Shown: piece after piece, positions 17,707 to 24,975 of the stretch
How positions within the stretch are numbered: position 1 is the first letter of the stretch
Layout: each line of letters begins with the position of its first letter
NCBI RefSeq assembly: GCF_008107625.1
Contig: NZ_SDKK01000002.1
Location: 221,756-285,755, forward strand
Direction: 5' to 3'
Length of the DNA: 64,000 bases
Origin: Zoogloea oleivorans
GTDB taxonomy: Bacteria; Pseudomonadota; Gammaproteobacteria; Burkholderiales; Rhodocyclaceae
Program-made: the position numbers and the translations under genes
The notes under the pieces: generated by a model
Database searches by the model: none
What the model was told of the DNA's origin: nothing
Seen by the model: only the letters and a program-made list of their open reading frames with translations

Positions 17707-18167
17707 TGCAGCGGCACGGTTGGACGCTCTTGTTCCACGAGGGCGTGATCGAGCAGTTGCGCAAGCTGCAGGCGGCCGCAGAACGGGCCGAACAGAACGA
17801 CCCGCAAGGGTTCGAGGGCAACGCCAACGTCAAGCTGTTTCGGGCGCTGAGCCAGTTGATCATGGAGGTCGTGCCGAGCGATCCCTCACGGGACGAGTAC
17901 CGCCAGGGCAACACCCTGGGACCGGCGTACCGTCACTGGCGGCGCGCAAAGATCGGGCGGCGATTCCGCCTGTTCTTCCGCTACGACTCCAAGGCGAAGG
18001 CGATCGTGTTTGCCTGGGTCAACGACGAACAGACCTTGCGATCGGCTGGCAGCGAATCCGATCCCTATGCGGTGTTCGAGAAGATGCTCGGACGTGGCAA
18101 TCCGCCCGACGACTGGGCGGCGCTTGTAGCAACGAGCCAGGCGGAATGGGCATCGAAGGAACGTTGA
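17706..18167 (+). CDS. yhaV: YhaV-type ribonuclease toxin
   Basis: This 153-residue toxin is of the YhaV/RelE-superfamily RNase type, partner of the PrlF antitoxin. Visible family features are the opening GWTLLFHEGVIEQLRKL, the NVKLFRALSQLI helix, the YRQGNTLGPAYRHWRRAKIG segment and RFRLFFRYDS with basic residues for RNA binding, then IVFAWVNDEQTLR. It inhibits growth by cleaving mRNA when free of antitoxin. Such pairs are commonly carried by ICEs and stabilise their maintenance. Translation is coupled to prlF by a one-base overlap. Confidence 0.92.
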   Translation: MQRHGWTLLFHEGVIEQLRKLQAAAERAEQNDPQGFEGNANVKLFRALSQLIMEVVPSDPSRDEYRQGNTLGPAYRHWRRAKIGRRFRLFFRYDSKAKAIVFAWVNDEQTLRSAGSESDPYAVFEKMLGRGNPPDDWAALVATSQAEWASKER

Positions 18168-18283
18168 TTGGATGTCGCATGGAGTTTCAAACGATCTTTG
18201 AAAAATCCACGATGGATCCAATCGACGATCCCTTGGAGCGGGTGCCGAGTGAGAACCCATAGGACGGCCATGAGGTAGCCACC

Positions 18284-18655
18284 ATGAAGCTCGCTGCACA
18301 GACCACTTTCGCGGAACGCGCTGGCCGGACACTGGGCCGGATGTGGCGGGCTTGTGTGCGTCTGGACCGCCAAGCGCACGACTGGCTGGTGGCGCAAGGA
18401 TTGGCGCCTGTTGCCGCCCGAGGGGTGTTGCTGATCCTCAAGCTCGTTGCATTCGGCGTGCTGATTTACGTCGCGCTCTGGCTTGCGATGTTGATCATGA
18501 TCGCCGTGTTTGCGGGTTGGACGGCACGGAACGCCGCTCCCGGCGAAGCGGAGGAATGGGCGATCGGCGATCAAGCGGATCACAAGCGCAGTGTTTTCTA
18601 CGATCCAATCAACTACGACGACGATCCAGACCCCCGCTTTGATGATGAGCGGTAG
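18284..18655 (+). CDS. DUF3742-family ICE membrane protein
   Basis: This 123-residue protein matches the DUF3742 family found beside the TraG-like gene in ICEclc/PAGI-type elements. It has one long hydrophobic segment (about residues 48-78) and a conserved acidic Tyr/Asp-rich tail (VFYDPINYDDDPDPRFDDE). Function is unknown. It converges with the TraG-like gene, the two stops being only 4 bp apart. The 116 bp between yhaV and this gene hold nothing I recognise. Confidence 0.82.
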   Translation: MKLAAQTTFAERAGRTLGRMWRACVRLDRQAHDWLVAQGLAPVAARGVLLILKLVAFGVLIYVALWLAMLIMIAVFAGWTARNAAPGEAEEWAIGDQADHKRSVFYDPINYDDDPDPRFDDER

Positions 18656-18659
18656 GTAG

Positions 18660-20177
18660 TTACTTGGCTGCCCGAACCACGGTGCCCGTGCCCCTTGATC
18701 CGGCTTGGCCTGCTGATTTCGTGCCTTCCGACAGCCCCTGAAGCGCATTGCCGGCGCGGATGCCCACCCATCCCAGGGCCGTCACCCAAAAGCCCGGAAG
18801 CACGATGAACATCGTCGCCATGACGAAGTTCAGCAGCATGTCCCCGAAGGCGTTGTTCAGGCCGATCAGGGGATCGAAGTTCGAATGCGGCCGGCTCGCG
18901 CCGAAGCCCCAGCCATAGAGCGCATCGAGGATCGTGCTGTCGAGCCAGCGCGCGAGCTGGAACCAGAAGTCCACGAAGAACAGCGCAAACTCTACGCAGC
19001 TCACCGCGACCAGGGCCTTCAGCTCGTAGGTGCCGAAGAGCAGCACCAGCGGGATGCAGATGACGAGCGCCATCTTGAGCAGCGACAGCACCATCGGCAA
19101 CGCCTGGCGGACCACATCCATGGCCGGAAAGAAGCCCAGCGAGCCGACGGCCATCCCGAGGTCGCCGGCACCGCGGGTCACGATGTTGGGCAGCGTCTTC
19201 TCGATCTGGCCGCCGTAGTCGGTGTAGACGGCGCCCTGGTTCATCTTCTGCTGCCTGGGTGAGACGACGGCGCGGATCACCGAGTCGTTGACCTCGTTCT
19301 GCGACAGGAACCCCGCCCAGCGGCCGATACGGGAGAGCAGATCGGGATCGACCTGGGCCAGCAGGCGGGCGCGTAGCCCGCTGTTGCCGTCGGACCACCA
19401 CTGCCGGCAGCTCGGATAGCCGCCGCCGCTGTCCACCTGGGCCAGCCCCGCGTCGCGGGTGGCATCGTAGGGCCAAGCCGTGCGCGGCGTGCTCGAATGG
19501 TAGGTGTCGTAGAAGCCGGGCGCGTCGAGGAAGTAGCTCGAACCGATCCAAGTCACGTCGTTCATCTGCTCGTCGGAGAGCGTCGGCCGGTTCATGAACA
19601 GTTTGGCGCGCGAAGGCCCATAGCAGTCGTGCACGAAATCCCCGACCTCCTGGGCCAGTACCGGGTCGTCGATGCGGGTGGAATCGACGTCCATGCGCAT
19701 CTGCCGCAGATCGGTCCCGCAGGGGATCGCCGCCACCGCAGCCCCGGTGACGGCCTTGGAGATGGCGTGCATGAAGAACCACCACACCGGCACCAGCGCG
19801 CTCTGGTTGTTGAGCGTGGTGTAGGCGTTGGACCAGCCCGTGTCCGCCGGCTGCGGAACGCTGACCTGGCACTGCGCGGAGCGGCTCGTATCGAAGCGGA
19901 TCGTGCTCAGGTCCACCGGAATGAAGGGGATGCCGGCGAACATGATGACCACGATCGCCACCCAGACGCGGTTCTCGATGCGCATCGAGGACAGCACACC
20001 TTTGTTGCCCTCGTCCGCGCCTTCCGCGCGCGCCCGCAGCCACTCCTGGATCACGATGGCGACGAACGGGAGCGCGAACACGCCGCTGGCGACGAGGATG
20101 TTCCAGATGCCGTTGTTGACCAGCCAGCCCACCAGGGTCAGGTAATACTCGAGGTAGTCGGTCGTGTAGAGGGTCAT
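18660..20177 (-). CDS. traG: TraG-N-domain conjugation membrane protein
   Basis: This is a 505-residue inner-membrane protein of the TraG N-terminal domain family, involved in mating-pair stabilisation. It has an N-terminal pair of hydrophobic helices, a long periplasmic loop with Cys pairs, and a C-terminal cluster of transmembrane helices (VLSLLKMALVICIPLVLLFG and later segments). The C-terminal entry-exclusion-like part of F-plasmid TraG is absent, as usual in this ICE class. It is the last gene of the first conjugation block in the direction of transcription. Confidence 0.88.
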   Translation of the reverse strand: MTLYTTDYLEYYLTLVGWLVNNGIWNILVASGVFALPFVAIVIQEWLRARAEGADEGNKGVLSSMRIENRVWVAIVVIMFAGIPFIPVDLSTIRFDTSRSAQCQVSVPQPADTGWSNAYTTLNNQSALVPVWWFFMHAISKAVTGAAVAAIPCGTDLRQMRMDVDSTRIDDPVLAQEVGDFVHDCYGPSRAKLFMNRPTLSDEQMNDVTWIGSSYFLDAPGFYDTYHSSTPRTAWPYDATRDAGLAQVDSGGGYPSCRQWWSDGNSGLRARLLAQVDPDLLSRIGRWAGFLSQNEVNDSVIRAVVSPRQQKMNQGAVYTDYGGQIEKTLPNIVTRGAGDLGMAVGSLGFFPAMDVVRQALPMVLSLLKMALVICIPLVLLFGTYELKALVAVSCVEFALFFVDFWFQLARWLDSTILDALYGWGFGASRPHSNFDPLIGLNNAFGDMLLNFVMATMFIVLPGFWVTALGWVGIRAGNALQGLSEGTKSAGQAGSRGTGTVVRAAK

Positions 20178-20192
20178 GACATCCTCCCCGCC

Positions 20193-20546
20193 TCAGCCAT
20201 GGCGCAGCAGTTGGCTGCCTTCGAGCAGTACGATGGTCGTCACGGCCGCGATCTCGACGCGCAGCAGGCGGTGATGCGTTTCGGCTGACGGCTCGCGTTG
20301 CCGCAGGCGCTTCCGCATCCACCACCAGCCATAGGCCGTCGCCGCGTAGAGAAAAAGCCGCCAGACGAGGAAGTGGGCGGAATGCGCGTGCAGCCAGCGC
20401 TCCCAGCCATCAATACCGCCGACGACATGAATGCCGGCGACGTTCACTGCCACCGCGATTCCGGCCACCAGCAGCGCCCACAGCAGTGCGACGCCCACCC
20501 GGCGGTTGAACAGCCACGTAGGCCGCAGCCACGTGCGGCCGGTCAT
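20193..20546 (-). CDS. Small ICE membrane protein of unknown function
   Basis: This protein has 117 residues, with two to three predicted transmembrane helices (about residues 17-40, 55-75 and 93-110) and a basic loop. It is conserved in position between the TIGR03755-type protein and TraG in this ICE class, as I recall, but I cannot assign a function. It overlaps the upstream gene by 4 bp and is separated from traG by 15 bp, so it is co-transcribed. Confidence 0.7.
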   Translation of the reverse strand: MTGRTWLRPTWLFNRRVGVALLWALLVAGIAVAVNVAGIHVVGGIDGWERWLHAHSAHFLVWRLFLYAATAYGWWWMRKRLRQREPSAETHHRLLRVEIAAVTTIVLLEGSQLLRHG

Positions 20547-21943
20547 GGTGTGCTCCGGGGTTTCTGGACTTCCTTGAGGCGGTCGCGCGTGGTGTCGCCC
20601 TCGAAGATGCCGCGCGAGCCGCCGGCGCGCGTGCCGTGGCGCTGGACGATGGCCATCGCGGAGTTGCCCGCCAGCGTGCGCCGCAATTCGAGTTCAGTCT
20701 TGAGATTGCTGATCTCCTGCTCCAGCGCGCCGTTCTCCTGATCGACCGCCTTCACGGCCAGCTCGTTGGCCGCGACGTTGGGCTCCTTCTTGCCGGTCAG
20801 CAGCGTCCGCTGCAACAGCAGTGCCTTCTCCAGCACGCTGGACAGCGCCGCCTCCGAGGCCAGGCGCTTGCCCAGCAGATCCTGGTCGGGCTCGTCACGC
20901 AGGGCCTCGATCACGCCGCGGGTGATCGGCAGCGAGTTGCTGCCGGCCGCTTCCAGGTTCGCCACCGTCGTCGGCTTGGCGCCGGTCACCAGTTCCTGCA
21001 ACGCCTGCAGCTTGGTCTCGTACTCCTCCTGGATCACCGGTGTGAGCCCGACACCGGGCGTGGTTTGGGTCTTGGTGCAGCTTTCGCAGGTGCGCTGCTC
21101 ACGCTCGCCCAGCACGCGCGTCGCCCAGGCTGCAGCCGCACCAGGCGAGGACCAGGTCTGGCAGGTCAGCCGGTTGCCGCAGGTGGCGCGAGAGATCGAC
21201 GAGGTGTCCGTCACACTGCGCCCGTTGAGCAGGTTGTAGCCTGCGCGCGTCACGTCGCCCACCACCTTGATCGACCCCTGGCCCGAGCCGCCCGCGTTGC
21301 CGCCGCCGACCCAGGGCACGCCGTTGTTGCCCCTGTTCGACTCGGCCTGCTCGACGGCCGACACGGCATCGGTGCTGCTCACCGCATCGCGCAGCGCCAT
21401 GCCCTCAGCGAGTTGGTCCCAGCCTGCCTGGCCGCCCGCCATGTCCGCGAGGCGGTTGGCGATGGCCCGGCAGGTCATCTTCGAGCGGTCGAAGTCCAGG
21501 CGAGCCTGCAGGACGCCGTTGGTGAGTAGGTTGTAGAGGCCCGGATCGGCACGCTGGATGATCAGCGCCGGCAGCGACGCCACGGCACTGGTGGCGTTCT
21601 GGATCACCGTGCTCATGATCGCCTGGAAGCCGTTGGTGATGCCATTGAGCTGGTTCTGCAGCGTGGTCGTGATGCTCATGTTTCCGCAGATCAGGTTGCT
21701 GTTCCAACCGACACCGACGCCGATGCTCTGCATGTTTCCCGCACCACCCATGGAAACGGCCCGGCCGCCACCGATGCTGTAGAGCACGTCGTCGCCGATG
21801 ACGCTGCCATTCACACTGACGCCCCTGGGATTGATGCGGGTCTGCGCCCAAGCGACGCCCGCTGCCATGACGGCACAGGCGAGCGCAACGGCCAGGGTGT
21901 AGAGCCTGGCTCGCTGAGTGATGTGGGAAAAGGACACCTTCAT
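20543..21943 (-). CDS. ICE conjugation protein, PFL_4711 family (TIGR03755)
   Basis: This is a periplasmic component of the GI-type conjugation machine, about 466 residues from the ATG at 21943. The start gives a clean Sec signal peptide (MKVSFSHITQ, a hydrophobic core, then AWA). A longer frame begins at 22084 but overlaps the preceding gene. Two Cys pairs occur in CGNRLTCQTW and CESCTK, likely disulfide-bonded and comparable to F-type TraH proteins. The C-terminal region is helical. It lies 10 bp after the PFL_4710-type gene. Confidence 0.85.
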   Translation of the reverse strand: MKVSFSHITQRARLYTLAVALACAVMAAGVAWAQTRINPRGVSVNGSVIGDDVLYSIGGGRAVSMGGAGNMQSIGVGVGWNSNLICGNMSITTTLQNQLNGITNGFQAIMSTVIQNATSAVASLPALIIQRADPGLYNLLTNGVLQARLDFDRSKMTCRAIANRLADMAGGQAGWDQLAEGMALRDAVSSTDAVSAVEQAESNRGNNGVPWVGGGNAGGSGQGSIKVVGDVTRAGYNLLNGRSVTDTSSISRATCGNRLTCQTWSSPGAAAAWATRVLGEREQRTCESCTKTQTTPGVGLTPVIQEEYETKLQALQELVTGAKPTTVANLEAAGSNSLPITRGVIEALRDEPDQDLLGKRLASEAALSSVLEKALLLQRTLLTGKKEPNVAANELAVKAVDQENGALEQEISNLKTELELRRTLAGNSAMAIVQRHGTRAGGSRGIFEGDTTRDRLKEVQKPRSTP

Positions 21944-21953
21944 CGCGGGCACC

Positions 21954-22904
21954 TCACTGGAAATCAACGCTACCGAGGAAAACCTGCCCACGGCGCTGGC
22001 AGCAGGCATAGGGCCGCCACAGCGCCCAGGCGTAGTCGCCTTGCTGCGCTTGTACGCGCGTGTTGCTGTGAGGGAAGACGGCACAAGTGCTGGAAAGTGT
22101 GGGCGTCAGTTCCTGCCACTTGCCGGTGGAAGCGTCGCCCTCCATCAACGCCCCAGCCGGCCAGTAGCCATCGCGCGCATTCGCAAGCAGCGGCTGATAA
22201 ACGTGGATCTGACCACGCCGGGTCACGATGTCACCCGCGCGCTGCACCACCACCGCGCCGCTCTTGTAGTCGTCGGTTTGATGCAGGAAGCCGCCGCGTG
22301 GGTAGACGCTGCCCCACAGGTTGGCGCTGGCGTAGCTTCCGATCTCACGCATACCGGGAATGAGCGCTTCCGGGAACACCATCTCGGGGATGTAGTAGCG
22401 CCAGGCCAGCGTGTCGAGCGTGCTCAGCAGGTAGGGCATGAAGGCTGCGCCGGCTCCCTGACAGGTGTAGCCGGAAGCGCTGGCGAACTGGCTGAACACC
22501 GAGCCACCGGGATGCCCGATCACATCGGCGTTCTTGAACTTGGCGAGGTTGTTCTCGTTGTCGTGGTTCGTGGTGCCATCGCCGCCGGCCTGCGCCATGG
22601 AATTGGGCGTGCTCATCGCCCGCACTTCCCCCCACGGGTTCGCGCCGGTGTTCGAATAGCTGGATACCACCGCATCGGGAACGTAGTGGCGAACCTTGAC
22701 CGAGGTGCGTACCGAGCAACCGAACATGGTGCAGAACAACCAGTAGCAGACACCGACAACGCGGTATTCCAGGCAATCAGGCGACAAGGACGATGAAGTG
22801 ATGGTCGCCGTGTTCAGCGCGAAGCTCGACGTGGCTCCGCATAGCAACAGCGAAGCCATGACTGTCCGCAAGCGTTGGGACGGCGCTGTTGACAGACGGG
22901 TCAT
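21954..22904 (-). CDS. ICE conjugation protein, PFL_4710 family (TIGR03756; TraU-like)
   Basis: This is a secreted conjugation protein of about 316 residues, resembling TraU of F-type systems. The ATG at 22902-22904 overlaps the upstream stop (ATGA) and gives a signal peptide ending near FALN. The mature N-terminus is Cys-rich (CLEYRVVGVCYWLFCTMFGC), a TraU-like hallmark of disulfide-rich pilus-assembly proteins. Further cysteines occur near residues 170, 300 and 335 of the long frame. The neighbouring PFL_4709-type gene is comparable to TrbC. Confidence 0.87.
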   Translation of the reverse strand: MTRLSTAPSQRLRTVMASLLLCGATSSFALNTATITSSSLSPDCLEYRVVGVCYWLFCTMFGCSVRTSVKVRHYVPDAVVSSYSNTGANPWGEVRAMSTPNSMAQAGGDGTTNHDNENNLAKFKNADVIGHPGGSVFSQFASASGYTCQGAGAAFMPYLLSTLDTLAWRYYIPEMVFPEALIPGMREIGSYASANLWGSVYPRGGFLHQTDDYKSGAVVVQRAGDIVTRRGQIHVYQPLLANARDGYWPAGALMEGDASTGKWQELTPTLSSTCAVFPHSNTRVQAQQGDYAWALWRPYACCQRRGQVFLGSVDFQ

Positions 22905-23353
22905 GGCCGCGCGCTCCGATAGGCATCGATACGGGCGGCGGCACGCGCCACGTTGGGCTCGCCGTAGATCACGTAGCGTCGATCGACCACCACTGCGGGA
23001 ATCTTGACGATACCCAAGCCCCAAGCTTCGGCAACATCCTGGTAGGCAAGCCCAATGTGGCGTTGCAACGTCTCGTTGCCCTCACGCAATCGCTGCTGCA
23101 TGATTGCCTCGGCCCGCCCCGGATCGGCCGGTAGCCCCGTCGACAGTTCGGCTTCGATCCGGGCTGGGAGGTCCAGTTCTATGACACGTTCACCACCCAT
23201 GCGCTGGATCGGGTGACGGCTGTCGGTTACGACCAGCACGTCGGCCAGTGCTACCCCGCTCAACAAGACCATGCACAACCCCGTCACCACTACGGCAGCC
23301 ATGGATTGCCACGACGGTGAGCCAGGAAGAAAGCCGTGAGATGAAAACAGCAT
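22901..23353 (-). CDS. ICE conjugation protein, PFL_4709 family (TIGR03757; TrbC-like)
   Basis: This periplasmic protein has about 150 residues from the ATG at 23353, which has a strong GGAGG six bases upstream. A signal peptide ends at about VALA. The mature part contains a thioredoxin-like TrbC_Ftype pattern, with VTDSRHPIQR near the start and GIVKIPAVVVDRRYVIYGEP near the end. It probably works with the TraU-like protein in pilus assembly. An alternative start at 23416 would extend the N-terminus by 21 residues with no better signal. Confidence 0.85.
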   Translation of the reverse strand: MLFSSHGFLPGSPSWQSMAAVVVTGLCMVLLSGVALADVLVVTDSRHPIQRMGGERVIELDLPARIEAELSTGLPADPGRAEAIMQQRLREGNETLQRHIGLAYQDVAEAWGLGIVKIPAVVVDRRYVIYGEPNVARAAARIDAYRSARP

Positions 23354-23465
23354 GTCGCGCCTCCGGGGGGTCGATACAGGCTGTAGTCGAAACCAAGAGC
23401 GTGTGCGGAGCGACAAAGAATCCGTTGCCGGGGAGTCCCCATTTTTCAGGAGTGCTGCAAAAGTA

Positions 23466-23485
23466 TGGGAGCCCGAGGGCTCCCA
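23466..23485 (-). terminator. Rho-independent terminator after the RadC-like gene
   Basis: A perfect inverted repeat, TGGGAGCCC (23466-23474) and GGGCTCCCA (23477-23485), separated by two bases, is followed on the minus strand by ATACTTTTGC. It lies 36 bp beyond the stop of the RadC-like gene and before the PFL_4709-type gene, so it probably limits read-through between those transcripts. Confidence 0.65.
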
Positions 23486-23520
23486 TTGGGATGAACGGCG
23501 GATGCCGGGACAGCGGGGAG

Positions 23521-24015
23521 CTACAGCAGACCGGCCTCAGCGAAGGAGTACGGCTTGCCCTTGCCGACGATGAAGTGGTCCACCACCCGGACATCGACAA
23601 TGGCCAGAGCGGCTTTGAGTCGATCCGTGAGCGAGCGATCAGCGGTCGAAGGCTCGGTCACCCCAGAGGGATGCTGGTGCGCCAGGATCAGCGCCGACGC
23701 GTTGAGGGCCAAGGCGCGCTGGACGACCACCCGCGGGTATACCGAGGTTTGGTCGACTGAACCCTTGAACAACGGCTCGTAGGCGAGCACCTGGTGCTGG
23801 CTGTCGAGGAACACGACAGCGAAGACTTCGTTGGGCTCCACGACCAGTTTCAGGCGCAGGTAGTCACGCACGGCGGCAGGACTGTCCAGCAACGCCCCGG
23901 CTTTGAAGATGCGTTTCTCCAGCAAGTTAATGGCCTGCTGGATGATCCAGCCTTCGTGCTGGGCGGCGATCAGGGTAAGCGACTCCGGGCGGGAATCGGC
24001 GACGACACAAGACAT
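23521..24015 (-). CDS. RadC-like JAB-domain protein
   Basis: This is a RadC (MPN/JAB) domain protein of 164 residues from the ATG at 24015, which has GGAGG upstream. It keeps the zinc-metalloprotease JAMM motif (AHQHPSGVTEPSTAD). The helix-hairpin-helix N-terminal domain of chromosomal RadC is missing, which is usual for the short mobile-element versions. Function is unsettled; ICE and phage copies are thought to deal with host defence or DNA metabolism. The 194 bp upstream (24016-24209) show no further gene. Confidence 0.88.
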   Translation of the reverse strand: MSCVVADSRPESLTLIAAQHEGWIIQQAINLLEKRIFKAGALLDSPAAVRDYLRLKLVVEPNEVFAVVFLDSQHQVLAYEPLFKGSVDQTSVYPRVVVQRALALNASALILAHQHPSGVTEPSTADRSLTDRLKAALAIVDVRVVDHFIVGKGKPYSFAEAGLL

Positions 24016-24209
24016 GGCGAACCTCCAATGGATGAGATTGGAGGGCGTATGCCCCAGGAGGGCAAACCCTCCAAAGGACGACGGGGATGGAACAGAGGAA
24101 GAAGAGGCATCCACCGCCACAAACGCGGCGGCTGTTCGCAGGCGAGGATGCGAAGCGAACGGGTTCGATCAGTGCGGTCGAGCCGCACCGTAGCCTTGAA
24201 GATCGATGG

Positions 24210-24962
24210 CTACCTGGGCATGTCGCCGACAGAGTCGGCTGGCATTTCCTTCGATGGCAAGCCGGTGGTGCCGCTCGCAGTGAGCAGATCGAGAGCAGAC
24301 AGCAGAGCATCGCCCTCGACGGAGCCGTGCAACAAGAGAGCCTTGCCGGTCTCCCGGTCACGTAGTTGCAGCGCCGGCGTAGCGGAAACGCCGTTCTTTA
24401 CCGCCTCCTCAACCTGGGCGTGGATCACCGCGTCGGGCCGATCACTGGCGAGACACTGCTGCGCGGCAGGCGTGAGGTCGGGATAGCGCAGCCCTTCGGG
24501 CAGCCCCTGCCCGTCGCCACGCGTGTTCGCGTAGACCCAGTCTACGGCCTGCCAGAACGCGGCGGGGCCGCCGGCCTCACCGATGCACTCGACCAGGCGT
24601 GCCTCGGCGGAGGCCGCCGGTTCATGCATGGCCAGCGGCAGGTGATGCCATTGCCAGCTCATTTCTGGATGTCCATCGATCCAGTGCTTGAGTACCGGGA
24701 AATAGGTTCGACAGAACGGACACTCCAGATCGGCATACTCAACCACCGTGAAACGCGCATCGGGCCGGCCATAGCGCCAGGGTGGCCTGGATGGTGGTGA
24801 AGGTACAGACGGCACCGTCTCTGTGGAGCTTAGAGGGCGGGTTTCAACTTGTGCCGTGGCACGCGGGCGCAGGAAGGACAAGGCGGCGAGCAGAAGCAAG
24901 GCGGCTGTCAGCAACGCGAGCAGAATGAAACGGCGGGATCGTACGAATCCGGGCAGGTGCAT
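24210..24962 (-). CDS. DsbA/DsbG-like thiol-disulfide protein
   Basis: This is a periplasmic thioredoxin-fold protein, about 250 residues, with an N-terminal signal anchor (residues 12-28) and the active-site motif CPFC in YADLECPFCRTYF. A second conserved stretch, NGVSATPALQL with cis-Pro, fits DsbA/DsbG folds. It probably oxidises or isomerises the Cys-rich conjugation proteins encoded nearby (TraU-like and TIGR03755 types). The start at 24962 follows a GGAGG in the 13-bp gap after the VirB4-like gene. Confidence 0.87.
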   Translation of the reverse strand: MHLPGFVRSRRFILLALLTAALLLLAALSFLRPRATAQVETRPLSSTETVPSVPSPPSRPPWRYGRPDARFTVVEYADLECPFCRTYFPVLKHWIDGHPEMSWQWHHLPLAMHEPAASAEARLVECIGEAGGPAAFWQAVDWVYANTRGDGQGLPEGLRYPDLTPAAQQCLASDRPDAVIHAQVEEAVKNGVSATPALQLRDRETGKALLLHGSVEGDALLSALDLLTASGTTGLPSKEMPADSVGDMPR

Positions 24963-24975
24963 TGCCGCCTCCCCG

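Noticed and set aside
18613-20325. Minus-strand frame of 570 codons overlapping traG
   Set aside because: Alternative frame of the TraG-like gene with a repetitive Arg/Gly/His composition and no domains.
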